NCBI GenBank assembly: GCA_008125075.1
Contig: VLTH01000002.1
Span: 2,495,734 to 2,559,733 of the forward strand
DNA from: Acetivibrio alkalicellulosi
Lineage (GTDB): Bacteria; Bacillota; Clostridia; Acetivibrionales; Acetivibrionaceae
Direction: 5' to 3'
Length of the DNA: 64,000 bases
Shown: positions 56,627 through 64,000 of the stretch, one piece after another
How the letters are laid out: the number at the start of each line of letters is the position of its first letter
How positions within the stretch are numbered: position 1 is the first letter of the stretch
The notes under the pieces: generated by a model
What the model was told of the DNA's origin: nothing
Databases searched by the model: none
What the model saw: only the letters and a program-made list of their open reading frames with translations
Program-made: the position numbers and the translations under genes

Positions 56627-57327
56627 AACTAACACTCCTATCCTTAAACCATACCTAAGTATAATTTTGATTTATCGCCTTTTTAGTGGGATAAAAATCA
56701 AATTAGTATGAACTGTTTAATATCTATTGAAAACTACATCTACATTTTAAATAAAAGCTTGTGGCATCGAGCCCCGTCCCTTTTAAATCTTCGAAGACCT
56801 TCCAATACTACTAATAAAAAGCAAAACTAGCTTTAGATTTATCATTAATAAAATATTCAAAAAGTATTAATTAGGATTGCTGAAAATATAACTTCCACTA
56901 CTATTTCGCTACAGGTCTTATTAGGTGCCAAATAGCCCCCGTAAAAAGTGGAAGTAATATTTCAATAAATCCGCACTATATTATTTAGCATAGTAAATAT
57001 AATTTATATTTTAAATACACAATAAACTAAATTTAATTGAGCAATAAAATACCAAACCTTTTAAGTTTTTTCTTATTTAAGTATATCATATTGTATCAAA
57101 AGCTGCAATCAAAGTAAAAAGATGAATGAAGATGAATGAGGGGTAACAAAAGTGAAGAAAAATATGCACCTGATGAATGAGAAAAATCAATAGTTTTCAT
57201 TAAATTTGTGTCCTCAATTGGACTTTTTTTGTAATAAATTTGGTTAAATTTTATATAATATATTGAAATTTAGTTTATTATATTATATAATATAATTGTA
57301 TAACTAAATAATGATTCTTATGAAAAA
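56627..57327. other. 700-base intergenic region with two repeat elements
   Basis: At 56873-56972 an inverted-repeat element has arms GGATTGCTGAAAATATAAC and GTAATATTTCAATAAATCC; its left arm matches 4791-4835. At 57132-57181 the core TAACAAAAGTGAAGAAAAAT is flanked by identical 10-base direct repeats GATGAATGAG. No open frame is convincing. The promoter of the riboswitch-controlled gene must lie in the last 100 bases. Confidence 0.55.
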
Positions 57328-57399
57328 GGCAAAGCTATCGAAAGATAGTGACGCAAAGCTACGGGTCTACGGTGGAAACACTATGATAGCCGGGTTACC
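57328..57399 (+). promoter_or_regulatory. Cyclic-di-GMP-I riboswitch (GEMM), first of tandem pair
   Basis: GGCAAAGCTATC-GAAA-GATAG (P1b with GNRA loop), the highly conserved GACGCAAAGCTACGGG, a second hairpin GGTG-GAAA-CACT, and closing AGCCGGGTTACC. This is the full c-di-GMP-I consensus. It is followed by terminator 57426-57460, so it controls transcription. Confidence 0.93.
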
Positions 57400-57425
57400 A
57401 GAGATATAGAGTATAGTGTTTAATT

Positions 57426-57460
57426 GCTCTGACTGGTAATCCGGTCAGAGCTTTATTATT
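57426..57460 (+). terminator. Terminator linked to the first c-di-GMP-I riboswitch
   Basis: GCTCTGACTGG-TAAT-CCGGTCAGAGC, then CTTTATTATTT. It sits 26 bases after the first aptamer. Confidence 0.88.
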
Positions 57461-57494
57461 TACTTAAAATTCTGCATCTGTGCCCTTTCGACAA

Positions 57495-57570
57495 TGGCAA
57501 ACTCAATGAAAATTGAGGACGCAAAGCTACAGATCTTCGGTTGAGTTGCAACCAAGATGGCTGAGTTACC
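57495..57570 (+). promoter_or_regulatory. Cyclic-di-GMP-I riboswitch (GEMM), second of tandem pair
   Basis: GGCAAACTCAAT-GAAA-ATTGAG, GACGCAAAGCTACAG, and closing GGCTGAGTTACC. It differs from the first in the J2/P3 region (GGCTGAG for GCCGGG). The GGGAGG ribosome binding site begins 7 bases after the aptamer, so this one may act on translation. Confidence 0.9.
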
Positions 57571-57589
57571 GAAAAAGGGAGGAATTATT

Positions 57590-58432
57590 ATGAAGAAAAG
57601 TATTAGAAGTATTATCATCATCAGTATCACAATTGTTATGTTTATGAATGTAGTATTTGCTACAACAACATCAGCACCTAAAGTCATCCAATCTAACAAC
57701 GTAACTCTTGAAGGCATTCCGTCTATTATTGAAGGTAAAGTTACATTCAGTGGTACCACTACCAACGAAAAAGTCAAAATACTTGTTGTAAAAGATGAAA
57801 GACAGCGTTGGTATGATGTTAATCTTGAAGATGGTGCATTTAATGAAGAAATATGGCTCATTGATGGAACTGGTGACTATAAAGTAGCTGTCTTAGTTCA
57901 TTTAGAAGGCAGGAGGTATTCTTTTGGTCCCACTGTGTATGTTGAAAACATTACTGAAGTTAACAGATTTTTGGTCCCTACATTGCATGTAGAAAGTAAT
58001 CATGAGGAAATTATTAATTTAGCAAATGAAATAACAAAAAATGATTTAACTGATATGGAGAAGGCAAGAAGTATCCATAATTGGGTTGCCTCAAACATAA
58101 GGTACGACTATACCAAGTATTTAAGGCAATTAAATGGAAATTTTGATAATGACTACGGTGCATTAAACACGCTAAAAACAGGAATAGGAGTCTGCTACGA
58201 TTATTCAAAGCTAGTTGCCGCATTAGGAAGGGCAGTAGACCTACAGGTTAAAGTAATTAAAGGAAACTATGTCAGTCCTTTCAGAAATGAACTTCATGCA
58301 TGGAATGAAATTTACATTTCCGAAGAAGAAAGGTGGATTAATTTAGACACTACGTTTGCTGCCTCCATGCGTAAAAATTATTTTGACAATAGTGATTTTT
58401 TCGATGATCACGAGAAACTTGAAGAGTATTAA
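57590..58432 (+). CDS. Secreted transglutaminase-like protein
   Basis: 280 residues from ATG 57590 (GGGAGG 6 bases upstream). The frame from 57557 would run through the riboswitch and is rejected. Signal peptide residues 1-24, ending VFA. A beta-rich domain (30-130) is followed by a transglutaminase-core domain: the Cys of GIGVCYDYSKL near residue 203, His in LHAWNEIYI near residue 237, and Asp in NLDTTF near residue 252. These three residues form the triad. Such proteins act as cysteine proteases or cross-linking enzymes at the cell surface. Expression is gated by two c-di-GMP riboswitches, suggesting a sessile/motile surface change. Confidence 0.88.
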   Translation: MKKSIRSIIIISITIVMFMNVVFATTTSAPKVIQSNNVTLEGIPSIIEGKVTFSGTTTNEKVKILVVKDERQRWYDVNLEDGAFNEEIWLIDGTGDYKVAVLVHLEGRRYSFGPTVYVENITEVNRFLVPTLHVESNHEEIINLANEITKNDLTDMEKARSIHNWVASNIRYDYTKYLRQLNGNFDNDYGALNTLKTGIGVCYDYSKLVAALGRAVDLQVKVIKGNYVSPFRNELHAWNEIYISEEERWINLDTTFAASMRKNYFDNSDFFDDHEKLEEY

Positions 58433-58439
58433 TTTAAAA

Positions 58440-58476
58440 ATAAAGGTTTGGGGCATTTTGCTCCAAACCTTTTAAG
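58440..58476 (+). terminator. Terminator of the transglutaminase-like gene
   Basis: AAAGGTTTGGGGC-ATTTT-GCTCCAAACCTTTTAAG, 8 bases after the stop codon. Confidence 0.85.
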
Positions 58477-58540
58477 TCTTTCACTTCGTTCCTAACCTCT
58501 AACTAAATTAATCCTTTCCATTAATGTTGGTATGCTTTTT

Positions 58541-58584
58541 GCTCATGAATGTCTATTCTAAAAATACTTTTCAGGATAGACATT
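58541..58584 (-). terminator. Terminator-like hairpin after the type I cohesin/SLH gene
   Basis: Minus strand AATGTCTATCCTGAAAAGTA / ATTTTTAGAATAGACATT forms a 12-bp stem. Together with GCTCATGAATGTC it matches the hairpins repeated at 44228-44260. Confidence 0.6.
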
Positions 58585-58590
58585 TTAATT

Positions 58591-59874
58591 TTAATTATTA
58601 TTAAGAATTTCTAATAAAAATTCTCTTCCCTCTTCATCAACAGTGAAAGTATGGTTTAGTACTCCTTTTGCTATATCTCCAAATGCCCAATAAGACTTTG
58701 GCACATCGGGAAAAATCTGTTCTGTTCCATAAAGAGGACCTCTTTTTAAAGCTCTATTTATTAATGCTACACTTTCAGCACGCTTAATACTAGCTTGCGG
58801 TTTGAAAGTACCATCAGGATACCCATTAACATAACCTAATTCAGACAACCTTTCAATGAACTGCTGAGCCCAATGTCCAACAGTATCCTTGAATTTATCA
58901 GTTTTTTGACCATAATCTTCTAATTCTAAAAACTTAAATACAACTGTTGAAAATTCTGCTCTCGTTATACTATTATTAGGTTTAAATGAACCATCTGGAT
59001 AACCGCTAAAAAGTCCTATATCAGAAACATATTTAACTGCCCATACTGCCCAATGGTCTTCTTTTAAGTCAGTGTAACTGATATTTTTAGATATATTAAT
59101 ATTATTCCTATCTACTTCCAACAAGTTTGCAAATATAACTGCTGCTTCAGCTCTTGTTATATTGTTTTCTGGTTTGAAATTTCCATCTGGATATCCTCTC
59201 AAGTAAGCATTGTTCTGTCCTTGACTACCTGGAACCTGAACATCTGGCTGATTAATAACATCAGTTGTATCTTCATTATCTTTCTGATCAGAATCCTTAT
59301 TATCTGATTGATTTTCCGAGCTATCACCACTTCCTCCTGGTGTATCAGGATTTGAAGCTACAGAGCTAACTCTTACACTTCCTCTTGCAAATTCTGTTGA
59401 GAAACTTTTTAAACTATAATTTGCAAAAGTCCATTTATCTGGTATTATAGCACTTGATTGTTCTTTTGAAGATGTTTTTATCTTAAAGGTAACCCTTGCA
59501 AATTCCCCATCACTATTTATAATTTCACGGCCGTGTCCAGTTTCATCTGTAAACATAAAAACTGTCCTTCCTGGTTTAGGTGAATTATAACTAAAATTTG
59601 AATTAGGATTTTTAATTATACTACCTGGTTTTACTTGAATTAGTTCTAAGACATTCTCATCATATCCTATAGTAAAATCGCAACTATTTATTCCCTCTTC
59701 AGGAACATTTATAAACCTTATTGGCACTTCAACTGTATCTCCTTGTTTCCCCTGTACATCAGCTATCTCAACCTTAAAAATATTACTAGCACTTACTGAC
59801 ATAATACTGCTTGATATAACTGTAACTATTATTAGTGTTACTAAAATAAATGGTATTATTTTGTTCTTTTTCAT
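58591..59874 (-). CDS. Cell-surface anchoring protein: type I cohesin + 3 SLH (OlpA-like)
   Basis: 427 residues. Signal peptide 1-29. A single type I cohesin (about 31-172; [27 protein letters not shown] start). An Asn/Asp/Ser-rich linker (173-222). Three SLH modules from about 225 ([59 protein letters not shown]). It binds type I dockerins, as on enzymes and possibly the protease at 5430-6917, and holds them on the S-layer. The C. thermocellum homologue in architecture is OlpA. Third gene of a scaffoldin set in tandem with 59976 and 62111. GGAGG precedes the ATG. Confidence 0.9.
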   Translation of the reverse strand: MKKNKIIPFILVTLIIVTVISSSIMSVSASNIFKVEIADVQGKQGDTVEVPIRFINVPEEGINSCDFTIGYDENVLELIQVKPGSIIKNPNSNFSYNSPKPGRTVFMFTDETGHGREIINSDGEFARVTFKIKTSSKEQSSAIIPDKWTFANYSLKSFSTEFARGSVRVSSVASNPDTPGGSGDSSENQSDNKDSDQKDNEDTTDVINQPDVQVPGSQGQNNAYLRGYPDGNFKPENNITRAEAAVIFANLLEVDRNNINISKNISYTDLKEDHWAVWAVKYVSDIGLFSGYPDGSFKPNNSITRAEFSTVVFKFLELEDYGQKTDKFKDTVGHWAQQFIERLSELGYVNGYPDGTFKPQASIKRAESVALINRALKRGPLYGTEQIFPDVPKSYWAFGDIAKGVLNHTFTVDEEGREFLLEILNNN

Positions 59875-59975
59875 AGTATCCTCCCATAAATAATGTTTAT
59901 AATTTTAATCTCAATATGAGATTTTGATCTTATGTACCTTCTGTCTATTATATTTTTAGTTTCTATTGGCTTATA

Positions 59976-61367
59976 CTAAAACTCACTAAGAATCTCAACT
60001 AGCATTTCACGGTTTAGATCGTCTATAATATATTTGTAATCAAGAACACCCGATGAGATATCTCTAAATGCCCAATGGTTTTCTGTAACATCCTCAAATA
60101 TTATAGGTGCACCGTATAATGGACCTCTTTCAAGAGCTCTATTTACTAGTGCTACACTTTCCGAACGCTTTATCATATTATTAGGCTTAAATGTTCTATC
60201 TGGATAACCATTTATGTACCCCATATCAGATAGTTGCTCTATAAACTGTTGCGCCCAGTGACCAATTGTATCGGTAAAAATATTATCATAAATCTTTCTT
60301 TCCTCTATATTGTCCATTATTTGAATAGTCTTAAAAATAACAGTAGCAAACTCAGCTCTTGTTATATTTTGGTTAGGCATAAATGTCCCATCAGGATAGC
60401 CTTTAAACAGTTCTTTTTCTGATACATATTCAATTGCCCATACTGCCCAATGCCTGTCATCTAAATCATTATATATAATGCTACTAGTATAATTAGCATT
60501 TTCATCAGCACCCAGTAATTTAGCAAGTATTACAGCAGCTTCTGCTCTAGTAATACTATTCTCTGGTCTAAAAGTACCATCTGGGTACCCCCTTAGATAA
60601 GCTTTATGCTCTCCATATGCCCCTGGTATTTCTACTTGTTCTTCATCTATTTCTGATGGTATTAATTTAGTTGGTGCTGGTGTTGTAGTTGGTGTAACAG
60701 TTGGTACTGGTGGATCAACTCGTTGAGATGAATCTGGAGAGCTTCCAGTTCCACCAGGATTTACAGGCGTGCTTGATTGAGTGTTTCGAGCAACAATTCT
60801 TTCTGGTTGTATAACTTTATAATCTGACACTCTATTACCATCCCACTCAAATAACATTGTACCACTAATGCCATAAGGCATAGCTGATGAATTCTCAAAT
60901 ATTATTTTTGTATCTTTTTCCTGTAAAACCTTAAATCCAATCCGTGCAAGTATGCCAGACTCCTCTGCTTGTCCTCTTTCCTTATATTCTTTAAGCAAAG
61001 TATAGGTTCTTCCAAAGTTTATTTGTCCAATAGATATATCATTACTTACTGCTGATATTGGATAATAGTCCATATTTACTATTACTGTCCCACCTTCAGG
61101 TAAAGTATCTGAATCATATGGCTTTCCTGAGCTTAAGTCTATAGCTTGAAGGACTTGGGGATCATATTTTAAGTTTACATGAAACCCTGCAAATTTGTTT
61201 ATATTTTCTATATGGATTGTTGCGCTTATTGTATCGCCTTTTAAAACCGTAGTTTTGTCAAAATCAATGTATATTTTTGATGATGATGTAGAATTAATGT
61301 CTGTAGGAAAGTAAATCATAATGATTAGCATAGATAGAATTAGGTTAAATAATTTAAACCTTTTCAT
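59976..61367 (-). CDS. Cell-surface anchoring protein: type II cohesin + 3 SLH (SdbA/Orf2p-like)
   Basis: 463 residues. Signal peptide 1-26. One type II cohesin (about 30-195; features DTISATIHIENINKFAGFHVNLKYD and the GRTYTLLKEYK ... ARIGFKVLQEKDT core). A Pro/Thr linker (about 205-245). Three SLH modules ([56 protein letters not shown]). It would anchor the primary scaffoldin through its type II dockerin. GGAGG precedes the ATG. The gap of 101 bases to the OlpA-like gene has no clear terminator, so the two may be one operon. Confidence 0.9.
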   Translation of the reverse strand: MKRFKLFNLILSMLIIMIYFPTDINSTSSSKIYIDFDKTTVLKGDTISATIHIENINKFAGFHVNLKYDPQVLQAIDLSSGKPYDSDTLPEGGTVIVNMDYYPISAVSNDISIGQINFGRTYTLLKEYKERGQAEESGILARIGFKVLQEKDTKIIFENSSAMPYGISGTMLFEWDGNRVSDYKVIQPERIVARNTQSSTPVNPGGTGSSPDSSQRVDPPVPTVTPTTTPAPTKLIPSEIDEEQVEIPGAYGEHKAYLRGYPDGTFRPENSITRAEAAVILAKLLGADENANYTSSIIYNDLDDRHWAVWAIEYVSEKELFKGYPDGTFMPNQNITRAEFATVIFKTIQIMDNIEERKIYDNIFTDTIGHWAQQFIEQLSDMGYINGYPDRTFKPNNMIKRSESVALVNRALERGPLYGAPIIFEDVTENHWAFRDISSGVLDYKYIIDDLNREMLVEILSEF

Positions 61368-62110
61368 ATTAATACCTCCAAAATAAACAAATTCAATAAG
61401 TAATTACTATCTTAGTTATTACAATTTCACCTCCAAATTAAAATTAATATAAATAATTCATTAAATATAATTACCTTTTTCACTTAAGTTAGTATTATTA
61501 ATTGTAAATATGTGACACAAGGATTAATTTAATTATATTATTGGCTAAGTAGTATAGATTTGAATCAGTACATTAAATACCTTAAATACACCCCTAGTCT
61601 TATAGGCATAAGTATGCATTATTAAACATCTTCAGTTTTACTATAAGAATATATAATTCTTAGTAAATAAGTTTATTCTTATTCATAATTTAACCCCATA
61701 AAATAATTAATACTATAATAAATAAACTATTTTTAAAATATGACAGCAAATTTTTATATCTGTTATATTCACAATTATAAGGCAAATTCAGTAAAGTTTC
61801 AAGTTTTTTTATTAGTTTTACAATTATAAATAAACTTTTTTTATAATTCTACTGTTTAATTTATTCCTTCATTTAATTTCTAAATATTCCTTTACTGGCA
61901 AGTAGTTTTAATTCATATTAAATTAGCGTAAGATACAGGCGTGAACATGTTTACCTAGAGCTAAACCTTAGAGTTTCAAACCTCTAGTCTGAGAAGAACT
62001 CCACCTTATAGAAGGTGGAGCCTTAGAATAAGATAAATTTTCTATAAAAAAGAAAAAGGCTACTGTGCTACTAAATTTCACACAGTAAGCCTAAACTTTA
62101 TTATGTTATA
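61368..62110. other. 743-base gap upstream of the type II scaffoldin gene
   Basis: AT-rich; the promoter for the downstream pair should lie here. At 61940-62030 there is a dispersed-repeat fragment with hairpin CTCCACCTT-ATAG-AAGGTGGAG, and at 62046-62092 the terminator of the large scaffoldin. Nothing else was recognised. Confidence 0.55.
62046..62092 (-). terminator. Terminator of the large scaffoldin gene
   Basis: Minus strand AGGCTTACTGTG ... CACAGTAGCCT, then TTTTTCTTTTTT, 19 bases after the stop. Confidence 0.88.
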
Positions 62111-64000
62111 TTATTCCTTATTTAATATTTCTACTAGTATTTCATTTCCATTTTCATCAATTGTATATCTATGATCAAGTGCTCCTTCTGCTATATCATA
62201 GAATGCCCAGTGTGAGTCACTTACATCAGGGAATATTTGTGGTGCTCCCATTAAAGGTCCTCTTTCTAAAGCTCTATTAACCAATGCTACACATTCTGAA
62301 CGCCTTATTCTATCTTGAGGCCTAAATGTACCATCTGGATAACCACTAATATAACCAAGTCTTGTAAGCTGTTCTATATAGTTTTGTGCCCAGTGTCCTT
62401 TTGAATCTTCAAATCTGAAATCATTAAATTGAATTTCACTTATTTTGCCTTCAATTTGTAAGAATTTAAACACTACTGTAGCAAACTCAGCTCTTGTTAT
62501 ATTTTGATCCGGCTTAAATGACCCGTCAGGGTATCCAACAAATAGACCTTTGTCAGAAGCAAATTTAATTGCCCATGCCGCCCAATGAGTATCATTTATG
62601 TCTGTATATTTATCACCAATTCTAAGGTTTGAATTATGATCCTCTCCCATTATCCTAGTGAAGATTACAGCGGCCTCTGCCCTTGTAATATTCCTATCTG
62701 GTCTAAATGTTCCATCTGGATAACCTCTTAAGTAAGCATAATGTTCTCCAGTAACTGCTCCAGGTATTGGAGAAGGATCCGGCTCTACAATAGGTGTTGG
62801 TGTTGGTGTTGGTGTCGGCGTTGGTGTCGGCGTTGGTGGCGGCGTTGGTGGCGGTGGTGGCGGTGGTGGTACTGTTCCTCCTCCTCCACTTGGTGGTGTT
62901 GGCGTTGGTGCTGGTGGTTCTGTCACTGGTGGCTCTGTCACTGGTGGCTCTGTCACTGGTGGCTCCGTCACTGGTGGCTCTGTCACTGGTGGCTCCGTCA
63001 CTGGTGGCTCTGTCACTGGTGGCTCTCCTGCTTTAATTGGTAATGGTTGTATTACCACATAATCAAGTAATTTCTCCCCATTCCAATCAAATAGAAATGT
63101 TCCTGATATAGCCCCAGGCATCTTTTCCAAATCATCCTCAAATTTAATTTCAGTATCTTTTTCTTGTAAAACTTTGAATCCAATTATTGCAATTGTACCT
63201 GTTTCTTCTGGATTTCCACTAGCTCTATATTTAGCTAGATCACTGTATGTATTACCAAAGTTTAATATTCCATCTCCGATTACATTTACAGCTACTAATA
63301 GATTACCATATTCATCATTAACAAGAATTGTACCTGGTAATGGATTAGTTCTTCTTGCAAATGCTACTTCAGTATCTGGATTAACTGCCTGTAAAACTTC
63401 TGGATCAAATTTAATATTTAACTGATATCCAGCGAAATTACTTATATTACTTATATTTATAGCTGCTCTTATTATATCTCCTTCTTTAACGAATGTTTTA
63501 TCTAGTTCCATCGTTATGTATGATTCTGGCATTGGAGTTTGCTCAGACTTTTTAACATTTACTCCTCCATTATTAAGCACAAAATTTATTGGGTTTAAGT
63601 CCATATCTGTTACTGTAGTCTCGTAAACAAACTCAATAACACTTAGGCCAGAAGGTGCATCTTCCTTTATAGAAGCAAATATTTTAGCAAATGTTCCGTC
63701 TAAGTTTATCTGCTCCAGTCCTAATCCAGTTTCGTCAATAAATAAAAAGCTTATTGTTCCTTCTTCACTGTTTACACTTGATGAAAAGTTTGCTGAATTA
63801 GTTATAATATCTCCTACTACTATCTCAGTTATATTAATAACACTAGTATCATAACTTAAAACAAAATCTGCATTATTTATTCCCCCAGATGGTACGTTTT
63901 CAAAGTATATAGGTATAGCAACAGTTTCTGTAGCTTTTCCTTCAACTAATCCAACTGTTATATTTAAGTCTGTCACTGGTGGTTCTGTCACTGGTGGCTC
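62111..64000 (-). CDS. Anchoring scaffoldin with type I and type II cohesins + 3 SLH (ScaD-like), 5'-partial
   Basis: Open to the right edge (at least 629 residues; the GTG at 63991 lies inside a PPVTE linker and is not the start). In order: end of a PPVTE linker, a type I cohesin (VAIPIYFENVPSGGINNADF), a type II cohesin (SYITMELDKTFVKEGDIIRA ... GNTYSDLAKYRASGNPEETG), a PPVTE x7 linker then Pro/Thr-rich tract, and three SLH modules ([54 protein letters not shown]). A protein carrying both cohesin types with SLH is known as ScaD in Acetivibrio cellulolyticus. It could bind enzyme dockerins and scaffoldin dockerins on the same surface anchor. More cohesins probably lie beyond the edge. Confidence 0.9.
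   Translation of the reverse strand, partial: EPPVTEPPVTDLNITVGLVEGKATETVAIPIYFENVPSGGINNADFVLSYDTSVINITEIVVGDIITNSANFSSSVNSEEGTISFLFIDETGLGLEQINLDGTFAKIFASIKEDAPSGLSVIEFVYETTVTDMDLNPINFVLNNGGVNVKKSEQTPMPESYITMELDKTFVKEGDIIRAAINISNISNFAGYQLNIKFDPEVLQAVNPDTEVAFARRTNPLPGTILVNDEYGNLLVAVNVIGDGILNFGNTYSDLAKYRASGNPEETGTIAIIGFKVLQEKDTEIKFEDDLEKMPGAISGTFLFDWNGEKLLDYVVIQPLPIKAGEPPVTEPPVTEPPVTEPPVTEPPVTEPPVTEPPVTEPPAPTPTPPSGGGGTVPPPPPPPPTPPPTPTPTPTPTPTPTPIVEPDPSPIPGAVTGEHYAYLRGYPDGTFRPDRNITRAEAAVIFTRIMGEDHNSNLRIGDKYTDINDTHWAAWAIKFASDKGLFVGYPDGSFKPDQNITRAEFATVVFKFLQIEGKISEIQFNDFRFEDSKGHWAQNYIEQLTRLGYISGYPDGTFRPQDRIRRSECVALVNRALERGPLMGAPQIFPDVSDSHWAFYDIAEGALDHRYTIDENGNEILVEILNKE
62913..63017 (-). repeat. 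15-bp minisatellite encoding PPVTE linker
   Basis: Seven tandem 15-base units, each of the form GGTGGCTCTGTCACT with T/C changes, encode the PPVTE repeats. The same unit reappears at 63978-64000 at the window edge. It is prone to unit-number change by slippage. Confidence 0.9.

Noticed and set aside
57557..57589. Transglutaminase start at the ATG at 57557
   Set aside because: That ATG lies within the conserved 3' part of the second riboswitch; the ATG at 57590 has a good ribosome binding site and begins a signal peptide.
62913..63017. Possible CRISPR-like array
   Set aside because: Units are 15 bases, directly adjacent with no spacers, and in frame within the scaffoldin gene.
62741..63043. 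Plus-strand open frames made of Trp/Arg/Cys or Leu/Val/Ala repeats
   Set aside because: They are opposite-strand readings of the Pro/Thr linker of the large scaffoldin and have no ribosome binding site.

Overview
The window looks like the genome of an anaerobic, spore-forming, cellulosome-producing member of the Clostridia (Acetivibrio/Hungateiclostridium type). The evidence is AT-rich DNA, GerA-type germination genes, a dockerin-tagged secreted protease, S-layer-anchored cohesin proteins at the right edge, a T-box leader, and a Clostridium pasteurianum-style nif cluster (fused nifN-B, split nifV, nifI1/nifI2 between nifH and nifD). The species cannot be fixed from sequence alone.

Layout. 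1-2.7 kb: two small signalling genes (GHKL ATPase and DRTGG protein, of the kind found in hydrogenase operons) and a TGS-domain nucleoside kinase. 3-7 kb: prfC, a 2Fe-2S ferredoxin and a secreted subtilase with a C-terminal dockerin. 7.2-9.1 kb: a secreted toxin-like protein with a small gene downstream that may be its immunity partner. 9.6-14.8 kb: a germination receptor operon in the order B-C-A-B, with two permease-type B genes. 15.0-15.24 kb: tRNA-His, tRNA-Gln and tRNA-Lys, followed by nadE. 17.6-35.5 kb, all on the minus strand: a nitrogen-fixation region. In transcription order it holds anfO-like and a Cys-tailed unknown, an ANTAR regulator, glnB-amtB, then nifH-nifI1-nifI2-nifD-nifK-nifE-nifNB-2Fe2S ferredoxin-modA-modB-nifV(omega)-nifV(alpha). 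35.7-38.9 kb: T-box, small membrane protein and valS. 39-45.6 kb: chemoreceptor, alpha/beta hydrolase, a lipoprotein with a copper-amine-oxidase-N-like domain, and a GH3 lipoprotein. 45.7-49.1 kb: a MotA/ExbB-like plus MotB/OmpA-like plus TPR triad that resembles the ZorAB motor of Zorya. 49.4-56.6 kb: pentapeptide protein, ApbE, XRE regulator, DRE-TIM aldolase, zinc-ribbon protein and a ClpE-like unfoldase. 57.3-58.4 kb: two tandem c-di-GMP-I riboswitches ahead of a secreted transglutaminase-like protein. 58.6-64 kb: three SLH-anchored scaffoldins with type I, type II and both cohesin types.

How the parts work together. The nif region is largely self-contained: structural subunits (H, D, K), cofactor assembly (E, N-B, V), Mo uptake (ModAB, with no ModC in the window), ammonium sensing (AmtB, GlnB, NifI1/2) and an electron carrier. 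The ANTAR gene has a leader with two hexaloop hairpins overlapping a terminator. The glnB-amtB, nifH and anfO leaders share a GGCCAGG-headed hairpin that overlaps a terminator in the same way. I infer one antitermination circuit over the whole region. The scaffoldins would display cellulosomes at the cell surface, and the dockerin protease could dock on them.

Intergenic DNA carries many short dispersed palindromic repeats. They include two 165-bp MITE-like copies with inverted ends, and a family built on the core TAACAAAAGTGAAGAAAAAT. Where noted, starts were moved from the longest open frame to the codon with a well-placed ribosome binding site.
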